DNA of 9,432 nucleotides, taken from assembly GCA_949289715.1 (NCBI GenBank), contig CASEPJ010000193.1, positions 1 through 9,432 of the forward strand, given 5' to 3'. The stretch is from an uncultured Clostridia bacterium. GTDB lineage: Bacteria; Bacillota; Clostridia; Christensenellales; CASEPJ01. Positions 1 through 7,536 of this stretch are shown here, in pieces. The notes beneath the pieces were generated by a model. It was not told the DNA's origin. It saw nothing but the letters and a program-made list of their open reading frames with translations, and did no database searches. The position numbers were made by a program, and so were the translations under genes. Position 1 is the first letter of the stretch. Every line of letters begins with the position of its first letter.

Positions 1-263
1 ATCTGTCTTTCAACCAATTGATCTACGATATATTCAAGTGTTTCTTCCACGGTCATATTATAATTTTGCATATAAGATGAACCCACGCTTAAATAAGTTG
101 CAAGCAATTCTCTCTTAGAAATAGTATAATTGCCCACTCTTGCAACCACTCTGTCCAAATCTCTGTCCGAATTATATTCGTATAAATTCGAGTTAGCGCA
201 CCCTGTAAGAACACCGAACAGCAGTACGACAATCAAAAGCAAAGCAAAGATTTTTTTCTTCAT
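1..263 (-). CDS. Lipoprotein with SurA/PrsA-like N-terminus, probable extracytoplasmic foldase (partial; 3' end off the window)
   Basis: The first 87 residues are visible and the rest lies beyond position 1. The start is MKKKIFALLL, followed by a hydrophobic stretch and a textbook lipobox LTGC with Cys22, so the protein should be lipid-anchored on the outer face of the cytoplasmic membrane after signal peptidase II cleavage. Residues 38-87 (DRVVARVGNYTISKREL, then an amphipathic helical stretch ending in VDQLVERQ) resemble the N-terminal helical chaperone segment of SurA/PrsA-type foldases, where 'VA.VG...I.K.EL' is typical. The parvulin (peptidyl-prolyl isomerase) domain, if present, is outside the window, so catalysis cannot be judged. 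The start is supported by AAGGAG (complement at 271-276), 7 nt from the ATG. It lies 96 nt downstream of mfd on the same strand; mfd followed by a PrsA-like gene is a recurring clostridial order and supports the call. Lipoprotein status is firm; foldase function is inferred. Confidence 0.72.
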   Translation of the reverse strand, partial: MKKKIFALLLIVVLLFGVLTGCANSNLYEYNSDRDLDRVVARVGNYTISKRELLATYLSVGSSYMQNYNMTVEETLEYIVDQLVERQ

Positions 264-323
264 TAAAGTTCTCCTTTAAGCCCTTAATAACAAAAATCGG
301 GCATTTTTCACAATAACATTACT

Positions 324-352
324 ATTATATATTAAAAATTGAATTTAAGCAA
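324..352 (-). promoter_or_regulatory. Possible sigma-A-type promoter for the lipoprotein gene
   Basis: On the minus strand a perfect -10 TATAAT (324-329) is preceded by a 17-nt spacer and TTGCTT (347-352). Only the TTG half of the -35 matches TTGACA, so the -35 is weak. Predicted transcription starts near 317 and leaves a leader of about 55 nt before the ATG at 263. It could give the lipoprotein expression independent of mfd. In such AT-rich DNA a lone TATAAT is common, so confidence is moderate. Confidence 0.4.
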
Positions 353-359
353 ACAAATT

Positions 360-3300
360 TCAATGGTTTTTAAAATTTACATACTGCAAAAACTTATAAA
401 TTTCGTCTAATATGCCGTTTGGAGTTAATCCCGACGTATTTACAACAATTACGATTTTATTTTCATTGGCTAAAACAAATCTTTGCGAAAATTTATTCAA
501 AGCTTCCAAAAGAGCATCGTTATTTAAATATTTTGCGTCTCTCAACACAATTTTTGCTTTCTGCTTATTTAAAATAAGCTGTTCTGCTCCGATTTTTAGA
601 GCCATATTTTTTAATATGGAAATATTCATAAGCGGCAAAACAACATTAGGCACATTGCCGTAAATATCTTTTAATTCGTCTATCAATAAATCTCGTTGTT
701 TAATATCGGTTAAAACGGCAATTCTTTGATAAAGTTTAATTCTGCCTTCGCTGTCGGAAATATAATTTTCAGGAACATATCCTTCTATATCCGTTTCGAC
801 CGTTATACGTCCACCTTCTGGTTTTTCTCCTTTCAATTCGGAAACGGTTTCTTTTAAAAGTCTGCAATACATATCGTACCCAACCGCCGCCATATGACCC
901 GATTGTTCTTTACCCAAAATATTACCGGCGCCTCTTATTTCCAAATCTCTCATGGCAATTTTGAAACCGCTTCCGAATTCGGTATATTCGGTAAGAGCCG
1001 CAAGCCTTTTATATGCGTCTTCCGTCAATACTTTATTTTCAGGATATGTAAAATAAGCATATGCAAGCCTGTCGGAACGGCCTACCCTTCCTCTTAGCTG
1101 GTAGAGTTGCGCAAGACCTAACTTGTCTGCATCGCATACAATTAAAGTATTTGCGTTTTTTAAATCTATACCGTTTTCTATAATCGTTGTACAAATCAAT
1201 AAATCGTATTCGCCGTTATAAAAAGCGTTAATGGAACTTTCCATAATATGCTCCGGCATTTTACCGTGAGCAACAGTAATTCGCACCTCGGGCAATAAAG
1301 CTCTCATTTTTGCCGCAAAGTTATCGATAAATTCCACACGATTGAACAATAAAAACGTTTGGCCGCCCCTTGCCGTTTCTCTTAACACCGCATCTCTTAC
1401 CAATGTTTCGGAAAATTCGGTAACATAAGTTTGCACGGGTATTCTTTCCATAGGGGGCGTATCGATTATTGAAATATCTCTTATACCGGTCATCGACATA
1501 TTCAAAGTTCTCGGAATAGGCGTTGCCGTTAAAGTTAAAACGTTTACATTTTCTTTTAAAGTTTTAAGTCTTTCTTTGTGTTCAACACCGAAACGCTGTT
1601 CTTCGTCCAAAATAATCAATTCGAGATTTTTAAAATGCACGTCTTTGGATAACATTCTATGAGTACCGCACAGTAAATCTATTTTACCCTCTTCGCATTT
1701 TTTTATTACTTCTTTTTGCTCTGCAGCACTTTTAAAACGGGAAAGGGATGCTATTTTAATTCCGAAATCGTTAAATCTGATTTTACAGTTATTATAATGC
1801 TGTTCGCACAATATGGTAGTAGGAGCCAAAAACGCAACCTGACCGCCCTCGCTTATTGTTTTAAAAGCTGCCCTTAATGCAACTTCCGTTTTTCCGTAAC
1901 CGACGTCTCCGCAAATAAGTCTATCCATAAGCTTACCGTGTTCCATATCGTTTTTAACGTCCGCAATGGCTTTTAGCTGATCTTCCGTTTCGTTATAGGG
2001 AAAAGCCTTTTCAAATTCGCTCTGCAAATAACCGTCCGCCGGGTAAATTTTGCCCTTGGCTTTTTCCCTTTTTGAATATAGCTCGATTAATTCTCCCGCA
2101 ATGTCGGTAATACTCTTTTTTACTCTCGCCTTTACTTTTTCAAAATCTTTTCCGCCTATTTTAGACAAGTGAGGTTTTGCTTCGCTTCCCGAATAGCGCT
2201 TAAGCAAATCCATTTGATCTACCGGAACATAAAGTTTGTCCCCGTCTTTATAGGAAACAACCACAAAATCTTTTTTGCCTGCAATGTCAAGCTGCGTAAC
2301 TCCTTCGCATCTGCCTATTCCGTGTACTTCGTGAACTACATAATCGCCTATTTCGGGGGTTGTGAAAACATCCGTCTTGTTTGACCTTAACTTAACAGTT
2401 TTTTTCTGTTTGATTAAAAAGTCCTCTTCCCCCAAGACTACCAATTTTGCACCGTGATAAAAAAATCCGCTATTTAATTTAAAAGGAGTAATAATTCTTC
2501 CTTCAAAATCGCCCGAAAGATTTTTATCACAAAAATCTATTGAAGCGTCCTGCTCCAATAACGAATTATAAACAGCTCTAGCGGATGCCGCATTACCCGC
2601 ACAAAGTATAACTGTATATCCGAAATGCGACCAGTTTTTAAGGTCTGCAATTAGTTCGGGAATATTCGTCCTGTATTTTTTTACGGGGGAACATCGAAAT
2701 TCCACCGTTTCTTGCGCTTCGAAAAGATTGTTGGCCATCATAATTTTTTGGAACGACAATGTTTTGCCATCCAATAAATCTTCGATTAATTTTTCCGAAT
2801 CGCAATATTGGTTTTTATGCTCTTTTGTTGCTCCTCCCTCTTTTATTAAATTGTTTAGCCTGTTTGCGTGTTCTTTTTCCAAAACGGAAAATTTATCTCT
2901 TATCAATTTCGGTTCATCGAAAACGGTAAGCCAATCGCCAAAATATTTTGAAGAACATACGGCATTCGTAAAGGGAAGAATCCAACACATGGAAGGAGAC
3001 CTGTCCTCGTTTTCCAAACGTACAATACATTCGTCTATAATATTGTCCGTTTTCTCCTGCCGACCTTTATATGCGGATAAAGCGGTAATTATATCTTCCG
3101 CATTTTCATAGAAAACATCTGTCGCAGGATAAACGCTTATCTCTTGAACAGCTTTGTTGGTCTTATAATTTTCCAGAGAAAAATACTTAATGCTTTCCAG
3201 CTCGTCCCCGAAAAATTCCATTCTGACCGGGACCTCGCAATTTATTGGATATATATCGAGTATATCGCCCCTTAACGCAAACTGTGCCCTCGCATTTATC

Positions 3301-3794
3301 AAATTTTCTCTTTTATAGCCGGAAACAATCAGCGATTTAATTATGTTTTCGAGTTTATATTCTTTGCCCGTTTTAAAACGTAAAAGCAAATTATAAAACC
3401 ACTCCGGTTCTGGTGCTTTTTGAATGAGAGCGTCCGGTGTCGTTATAATTAAATCTGCCTTACCCGTTATTGCGTCCCCGAAAGCTTTTAATCGCTCATA
3501 CAGCGATTCGTTTGACTGCGCCACCGAATAAAGCAGCATTTCTTCCCTTGCTTTTAAAAGAGCGGCTTTTGCTCCTAACTGCAAACATTCCTCAAAAGCT
3601 TTTGCTGCAGCTATGGCATCGGGCAGTACATATAAAACAGAGACATTTAAAGCATTCGGCAGATTTGCCGCTATATGACATTTCTCTCCGAAAGACAGCC
3701 CAAAAGCAGTGGTTTTTTTACCACTGCTTAAATAATTCAAGAGCTTTTGATGTTCTCCTTTTAAATTTTGAAGTTTTAATCTTTCTAATATCAT
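360..3794 (-). CDS. mfd: Transcription-repair coupling factor Mfd (SF2 DNA translocase)
   Basis: Mfd is an ATP-driven translocase that recognises RNA polymerase stalled at DNA lesions, pushes it off and recruits UvrA for nucleotide excision repair. The 1144 residues match the family's usual length (about 1150-1180). In order: a UvrB-like N-terminal module (about 1-350, with ARAQFALRGDILDIYP near 168-183; its Walker A is degenerate, as normal for Mfd); a CarD-like RNA-polymerase-interaction domain (about 480-540, GDYVVHEVHGIGRCEG); then the translocase with Walker A GDVGYGKTE (629-637), DEEQ box (730-733), TATP motif III (756-759), motif V TTIIENGIDL (about 869-878) and motif VI QLRGRVGR (899-906). 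A TRG-like region with GAGNILGKEQSGH follows (about 955-967), then the C-terminal TRCF domain (about 1005-1120). No key residue looks lost. The first ATG has no Shine-Dalgarno sequence and the frame stays open upstream, but I see no better start. It ends in TGA. The 200-nt gap to pgcA shows no clear terminator or consensus promoter. Confidence 0.97.
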   Translation of the reverse strand: MILERLKLQNLKGEHQKLLNYLSSGKKTTAFGLSFGEKCHIAANLPNALNVSVLYVLPDAIAAAKAFEECLQLGAKAALLKAREEMLLYSVAQSNESLYERLKAFGDAITGKADLIITTPDALIQKAPEPEWFYNLLLRFKTGKEYKLENIIKSLIVSGYKRENLINARAQFALRGDILDIYPINCEVPVRMEFFGDELESIKYFSLENYKTNKAVQEISVYPATDVFYENAEDIITALSAYKGRQEKTDNIIDECIVRLENEDRSPSMCWILPFTNAVCSSKYFGDWLTVFDEPKLIRDKFSVLEKEHANRLNNLIKEGGATKEHKNQYCDSEKLIEDLLDGKTLSFQKIMMANNLFEAQETVEFRCSPVKKYRTNIPELIADLKNWSHFGYTVILCAGNAASARAVYNSLLEQDASIDFCDKNLSGDFEGRIITPFKLNSGFFYHGAKLVVLGEEDFLIKQKKTVKLRSNKTDVFTTPEIGDYVVHEVHGIGRCEGVTQLDIAGKKDFVVVSYKDGDKLYVPVDQMDLLKRYSGSEAKPHLSKIGGKDFEKVKARVKKSITDIAGELIELYSKREKAKGKIYPADGYLQSEFEKAFPYNETEDQLKAIADVKNDMEHGKLMDRLICGDVGYGKTEVALRAAFKTISEGGQVAFLAPTTILCEQHYNNCKIRFNDFGIKIASLSRFKSAAEQKEVIKKCEEGKIDLLCGTHRMLSKDVHFKNLELIILDEEQRFGVEHKERLKTLKENVNVLTLTATPIPRTLNMSMTGIRDISIIDTPPMERIPVQTYVTEFSETLVRDAVLRETARGGQTFLLFNRVEFIDNFAAKMRALLPEVRITVAHGKMPEHIMESSINAFYNGEYDLLICTTIIENGIDLKNANTLIVCDADKLGLAQLYQLRGRVGRSDRLAYAYFTYPENKVLTEDAYKRLAALTEYTEFGSGFKIAMRDLEIRGAGNILGKEQSGHMAAVGYDMYCRLLKETVSELKGEKPEGGRITVETDIEGYVPENYISDSEGRIKLYQRIAVLTDIKQRDLLIDELKDIYGNVPNVVLPLMNISILKNMALKIGAEQLILNKQKAKIVLRDAKYLNNDALLEALNKFSQRFVLANENKIVIVVNTSGLTPNGILDEIYKFLQYVNFKNH

Positions 3795-3994
3795 GTGAAG
3801 TATTAATAAATTTAAAACACTTAATTTTTTCGGTTTAATTCTTCTGGGGAGTATTTTTAAATTTTTAAAATATAAATATAATCTTCTAAATGGAAAATAT
3901 TATGATTTATATAATTAAATCGGTAAGAATAATGGTTTTAAAAATTAAATTTTTTACCAAAATAATTATATTTAATTTGCAGATAAAAAGATTA

Positions 3995-5752
3995 TTATTT
4001 ATCGTTAATTTTTTTGCCCAAAAGTTTTGCAACTGATGTTTTTAAATTTTCTACTATTTTATCCGTTTCGTTTTTATCGTTACTTTTGGCGGAAATATAT
4101 ACTTTAAGCTTGGGCTCTGTGCCCGACGGTCTTATGCAAACGAATGCACCGCCCTGCAATTCAAAATATATGGCGTTGGTTTTTGGTAAGTCTAAAGGAT
4201 AAACTTTGTCGTACTTAAATTCCAATCCCGAATTATAGTCCCTTTTAGAAATTATCTCTTTATTTCCCATCGAACTCATTGGGCATTTTCTTATTCGCTC
4301 CATTATGGATTCCATTTTATTCATACCGTTTATACCGGGATAATTTATAACTATGTTTTCCTCCCTGTAATAACCGAAAATTTTATATATGCTTTCCAAA
4401 CGGTCTAATACCGATTCGTTTAAGCCTTTATAAAATTTAACCATTTCGGCAAAGAGCATTGTAGCCGATACCGCATCCTTATCTCTTGCATAAGTTCCGC
4501 ATAAATAGCCGTAACTTTCTTCGAATCCGAAGATAAAAGAGTGCTCACCGTTTTCTTCAAATTGTTTTATTTTTTCGCCTATAAATTTAAAACCCGTTAA
4601 TACGTCTATACATTTTGCACCGTAATATTCGGCAATTCTTCTTGCCAACTCGGTTGTAACTATAGTTTTGACAATTACGGCATCTGCCGGCAATTTGCCG
4701 CTTCCGCTCTTCAATTTTAGGATATAATCCGCAAGCAATACTCCTATGGTATTGCCGTTTAACAAAACGAAATTACCTTCTCTGTCTTTCACAGCAACAC
4801 CCATTCTGTCGCAATCGGGGTCGGTTGCTATTACACAATCCGCACCGCAACTTGCTGCTTCCTTAATCCCCAACGCCAAAGCATCGGCCTGTTCGGGATT
4901 CGGGGAGGATACCGTGGGAAAATTTCCGTCGGGCAAACATTGTTCTTTTACTACGTTAAAATTAATTCCCGTTCGGGTCAGAACGGTAGTAATCGGCTTA
5001 TACCCGGCACCGTAAAGGGGGGAATATACAATTTTTAAATCCGCATTATTATGTTTTAAATCTCTGCAAACCGAAAGATTTTCAATGGTTTCGAAATAAG
5101 CATTGTCAATTTCGTTACCTATGATATTTATATAATCGAAATAATTTTTACCGCTTAAACCAGAAGCGGAATATGCAATATCCGAATCGGAAATATCAAT
5201 TTTGTCAACCGAAAAAATATCGTCCGTTTTATCGATGAATTCCCCTATTTTTTTTGAATCGTCCAAAGACAACTGGGCTCCGTCGCTACCGTAAACTTTA
5301 TAGCCGTTATATTGCTTGGGATTATGGCTTGCAGTAATCATAATTCCAGCGGCGCAATTTAACTGTCTTATCGCAAAAGAAAGCATAGCCACCGGGCGTA
5401 CATCTTCAAAAAGATATACCTTTATTTTATTATAAGCTAACACCGCTGCGGCCTCCGACGCAAAAAGGTAGGAATTATGTCTTGTATCGTAAGAAATCGC
5501 AACACCCTGGCCTTTTTTCTTTTCGCTTATTATAAAATCGGCAAGTCCTTTTGTTGCTTTACGGATGGTATAAACATTTATGTTTTTTTCTCCCAAATCC
5601 ATTATTCCTCTCATTCCGGCTGTGCCGAATTCAAGTTTTCCGGTGAACATTTCTTCCATTTTCTTTTCACTTAAATTGGATAGTCTTTTTCTTTCTTCTT
5701 TAGTTATTACATTTGAGTTTAACCATTTAGAATATAAACTTTTATAATCCAT
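3995..5752 (-). CDS. pgcA: Phosphoglucomutase/phosphomannomutase family, PgcA type (alpha-D-phosphohexomutase)
   Basis: A cytoplasmic Mg-dependent mutase that interconverts hexose-1-phosphate and hexose-6-phosphate through a phosphoserine enzyme. In Bacillota this supplies glucose-1-phosphate for UDP-glucose, and so for glycolipids, teichoic acids and exopolysaccharides. The 585 residues are close to the roughly 580 of Bacillus subtilis PgcA. Visible signatures: FGTAGMRG near the N-terminus (42-49); active-site ITASHNP with phospho-accepting Ser142; metal loop DPDCDR (311-316); sugar-specificity loop GFEESYGY (409-416), which points to the PgcA/PGM2-like branch rather than the GEMSGH-type PMM/PGM branch; and phosphate-binding RPSGTEPK (541-548). 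All four domains appear intact. The start is fixed by a strong GGGAGGGA Shine-Dalgarno sequence (complement at 5756-5763), well spaced from the ATG. It is the first gene of the leftward block and diverges from yacL. Phosphopentomutase or mannose activity cannot be excluded from sequence alone. Confidence 0.95.
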   Translation of the reverse strand: MDYKSLYSKWLNSNVITKEERKRLSNLSEKKMEEMFTGKLEFGTAGMRGIMDLGEKNINVYTIRKATKGLADFIISEKKKGQGVAISYDTRHNSYLFASEAAAVLAYNKIKVYLFEDVRPVAMLSFAIRQLNCAAGIMITASHNPKQYNGYKVYGSDGAQLSLDDSKKIGEFIDKTDDIFSVDKIDISDSDIAYSASGLSGKNYFDYINIIGNEIDNAYFETIENLSVCRDLKHNNADLKIVYSPLYGAGYKPITTVLTRTGINFNVVKEQCLPDGNFPTVSSPNPEQADALALGIKEAASCGADCVIATDPDCDRMGVAVKDREGNFVLLNGNTIGVLLADYILKLKSGSGKLPADAVIVKTIVTTELARRIAEYYGAKCIDVLTGFKFIGEKIKQFEENGEHSFIFGFEESYGYLCGTYARDKDAVSATMLFAEMVKFYKGLNESVLDRLESIYKIFGYYREENIVINYPGINGMNKMESIMERIRKCPMSSMGNKEIISKRDYNSGLEFKYDKVYPLDLPKTNAIYFELQGGAFVCIRPSGTEPKLKVYISAKSNDKNETDKIVENLKTSVAKLLGKKINDK

Positions 5753-5856
5753 AATCCCTCCCTATGGATTTATTTTATTAATAATTAAATTCGGCTTTTA
5801 ATAATTGCTTAAAAATAAAATAGTCTTAAAGTCGGTACAATTTCCATCTTTATTTA

Positions 5857-5885
5857 AGTATATAATTTTATCGTAATAATGTCAA
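5857..5885 (-). promoter_or_regulatory. Sigma-A-type promoter of pgcA
   Basis: Reading the minus strand, a perfect -35 TTGACA (5880-5885) is separated by exactly 17 nt from the -10 TATACT (5857-5862, five of six consensus bases). Transcription should start near 5850, giving a leader of about 98 nt before the pgcA ATG. No riboswitch-like or terminator-like hairpin is evident in that leader. The -35 lies within one arm of the inverted repeat at 5880-5919, opposite the yacL promoter. Confidence 0.75.
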
Positions 5886-5919
5886 TTATAAACATTTAAC
5901 TTAACATAAGTAATTGACA
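5880..5919. repeat. Perfect 9-bp inverted repeat spanning both divergent -35 boxes
   Basis: TGTCAATTA (5880-5888) and TAATTGACA (5911-5919) are exact reverse complements separated by 22 bp. Each arm contains the -35 hexamer of one divergent promoter (pgcA leftward, yacL rightward). About 31 bp separate the arm centres, roughly three helical turns. The symmetry extends beyond the six-base TTGACA by three bases per side. It could be an operator bound by a dimeric regulator, or simply two consensus promoters with an AT-rich flank that happens to match. Confidence 0.6.
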
Positions 5920-5941
5920 AATACGTTAAAAGATTTATAAT
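5914..5941 (+). promoter_or_regulatory. Consensus sigma-A-type promoter of yacL
   Basis: TTGACA (5914-5919) and TATAAT (5936-5941) both match the housekeeping consensus exactly, with a 16-nt spacer, one short of the optimum. Transcription should start near 5948, giving a leader of about 53 nt. The strong promoter contrasts with the weak ribosome binding site of yacL (only a short GGA about 6 nt before the ATG), so output may be limited at translation. Confidence 0.8.
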
Positions 5942-6001
5942 ATATTATATATTATTAATAAATTATAAATAAAATTCAAAAAACGGTTTTCGGATTATAA
6001 A

Positions 6002-7111
6002 ATGAAAAAAAGAAATTTAAGCAAACTAACTTTGTTAATAAGCAGATTTTTTTTAATTATCTGCGGTTTTTTAATAGGCGCATATTTAATAGAAGGTTTG
6101 GTTAGGCTGCTAAATATTACCCTAACCACCCCCGTAACTTCAATAATAGATGAAGGAATGATTTTACTTGCGGAAGGTATTATCGGCATAATAACGGCTG
6201 TTATTTTATGCATATTCGCACCGTCTATTGTAAATGGGTTAATTAATTTTGTAAAATTAATCGAAAAAGGATTAAACCGTTTTTCCGCAAAAGAGTTGGT
6301 CTGTGCCGGTTTAGGACTTATATTAGGACTCATTGCCGCATTTTTTATTTCCACATTCTTTAATTCGGTAGAAATAAAAGCAAAATTCATTCTTGTAATA
6401 ATATTGTTTTTAGACTATATGCTTTTATCTTTACTCGGAATAAGGTTGGGACTGCTTTCTGCCGATTTAATATTTCCCTCTTCTAAAAAAACATCTTCGG
6501 AAAGTAAAATTATAATAGATACATCCGCAATTATCGACGGACGAATTTACGATATGGCAAAAACGGGTTTTTTATACGGTAATTTATATATTACCTCTTT
6601 TACAATAGACGAACTAAAAAATTTAAGCGGCAACACCGACCCTCTAAAAAGAGAAAGAGGCAGACGAGGGCTTGATATATTGACCAAATTACAAAAAGAC
6701 AAATCTCTCAATTTAACAATAGGTACAAACGACTCGGCGGAAAATGCCGACGGAGACAAGAATATACTTTCCCTTGCCGAAAAAACTCAATCCTCGATTC
6801 TGACAACCGACTATAATCTTGAAAAAATAGCACAAATCAAAAACATCAAAACATTGAATTTAAATGAATTATCCAACGCAATTAAACCTGTAGTATTGCC
6901 AGGCGAAAAGCTCAACGTAAAAATAGTTAAAGAAGGCAAAGAACAAAACCAGGGATTGGCATATCTTCCCGACGGCACCATGATAGTAGTCGAAAACGGA
7001 GGAAAGTTTATAGGTAAAGAAACTCAAGTTTATATTACTACCGCAATGCAAACCTCTGCCGGAAAATTAATTTTTGCAAGAATAGAAGAAAATTCTGAAA
7101 ATATTAATTAA
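6002..7111 (+). CDS. yacL: YacL-type membrane protein with PIN nuclease and TRAM domains
   Basis: The 369 residues match the length and plan of Bacillus subtilis YacL (366 aa). Four membrane segments occupy about 10-37, 52-78, 100-122 and 127-150. A cytosolic PIN domain (about 169-290) begins IIIDTSAIIDGR and keeps a plausible acidic metal-binding set: Asp173, Glu204 (in TIDEL), Asp252 (in GDKNIL) and Asp270 (in TTDYNL). A C-terminal TRAM domain (about 297-360, with LPDGTMIVVENGG and GKETQVYITTAMQTSAGK) is a nucleic-acid-binding fold. The combination implies a membrane-tethered RNA-processing or RNA-binding role, but the cellular substrate is not established for the family. In many Bacillota the gene lies beside disA/radA and ispD; here it stands alone between its own promoter and terminator, and no ispD follows. 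The start follows from the family N-terminus; its Shine-Dalgarno sequence is poor. Confidence 0.92.
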   Translation: MKKRNLSKLTLLISRFFLIICGFLIGAYLIEGLVRLLNITLTTPVTSIIDEGMILLAEGIIGIITAVILCIFAPSIVNGLINFVKLIEKGLNRFSAKELVCAGLGLILGLIAAFFISTFFNSVEIKAKFILVIILFLDYMLLSLLGIRLGLLSADLIFPSSKKTSSESKIIIDTSAIIDGRIYDMAKTGFLYGNLYITSFTIDELKNLSGNTDPLKRERGRRGLDILTKLQKDKSLNLTIGTNDSAENADGDKNILSLAEKTQSSILTTDYNLEKIAQIKNIKTLNLNELSNAIKPVVLPGEKLNVKIVKEGKEQNQGLAYLPDGTMIVVENGGKFIGKETQVYITTAMQTSAGKLIFARIEENSENIN

Positions 7112-7177
7112 ATTTAATTTTTTAATTATTTAATAAAAAATAACGGTTAATTTAATAAATTTATAATATTATCTTTT

Positions 7178-7211
7178 AAGCAATAATTAAAAAATAGATT
7201 ATTGCTTTTTT
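7178..7211 (+). terminator. Rho-independent terminator of yacL
   Basis: A perfect 10-bp stem (AAGCAATAAT at 7178-7187, ATTATTGCTT at 7198-7207) encloses a 10-nt loop and runs straight into a T tract (7206-7211). It lies 66 nt after the yacL stop. The opposite strand lacks a T tract, so it acts on rightward transcription and supports yacL being monocistronic. The stem has few GC pairs, so it may be leaky. Confidence 0.75.
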
Positions 7212-7482
7212 GTTGTTATTTAATTTAAGTGATTGGTATTATTCCTCTAAAATTACCTTAAAAATTAATCTATAAATCGATAACATAATTATTAAATAAT
7301 TAAAATAAATAATCTTAATTGAAAAAATGTATTTATAACAATTTATAATACAAAAATAATCCGCTTTAATTTACTTAAAAAATTTTTTTATAATTTTGTA
7401 TTTAGGTAATTGTTATTAATTGAGAAATTTCAATTTAACATTTAAATAAATAATAAATTAAATTTGATATATAAACATTATG
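7212..7482. other. AT-rich gene-free spacer between converging genes
   Basis: Together with the two flanking terminators this forms a stretch of about 425 nt (7112-7536) without a gene. The sequence is almost entirely A and T with runs of stops in all frames. I see no Shine-Dalgarno-led small ORF, no tRNA-like or structured RNA and no tandem repeat. It is bounded by the yacL terminator on the left and the surface-protein terminator on the right. Confidence 0.6.
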
Positions 7483-7522
7483 AAAAATAAAAAATACCGC
7501 AAATGCGGTATTTTTTATTTTT
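7483..7522 (-). terminator. Strong, symmetric rho-independent terminator of the surface-protein gene
   Basis: A perfect 18-bp inverted repeat (arms 7483-7500 and 7505-7522) with a 4-nt loop. The core is GCGGTA paired with TACCGC, flanked by an A-rich arm and a T-rich arm. On the minus strand it starts 14 nt after the TAA stop at 7537 and supplies the U tract. Because the arms are A-rich on one side and T-rich on the other, the structure reads as a terminator in both directions, so it could also stop rightward read-through past the yacL terminator. Confidence 0.92.
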
Positions 7523-7536
7523 ATTCACTTAAATTA

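Noticed and set aside
3470..3838. 122-codon plus-strand ORF opposite the mfd start
   Set aside because: It is an antisense shadow of the Mfd N-terminal module without a ribosome binding site or recognisable domain.
3930..3960. AT-rich near-palindrome between pgcA and mfd considered as a pgcA terminator
   Set aside because: The pairing is interrupted by a bulge, almost all pairs are A-T, and no T tract follows on the minus strand.
5809..5847. Possible 12-codon upstream ORF in the pgcA leader (minus strand)
   Set aside because: It starts almost at the predicted transcription start, has no Shine-Dalgarno sequence and shows no attenuator-type hairpins around it.
5995..6390. 131-codon minus-strand ORF opposite the 5' part of yacL
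   Set aside because: It overlaps the clear YacL membrane segments in antisense and matches no family I recognise.
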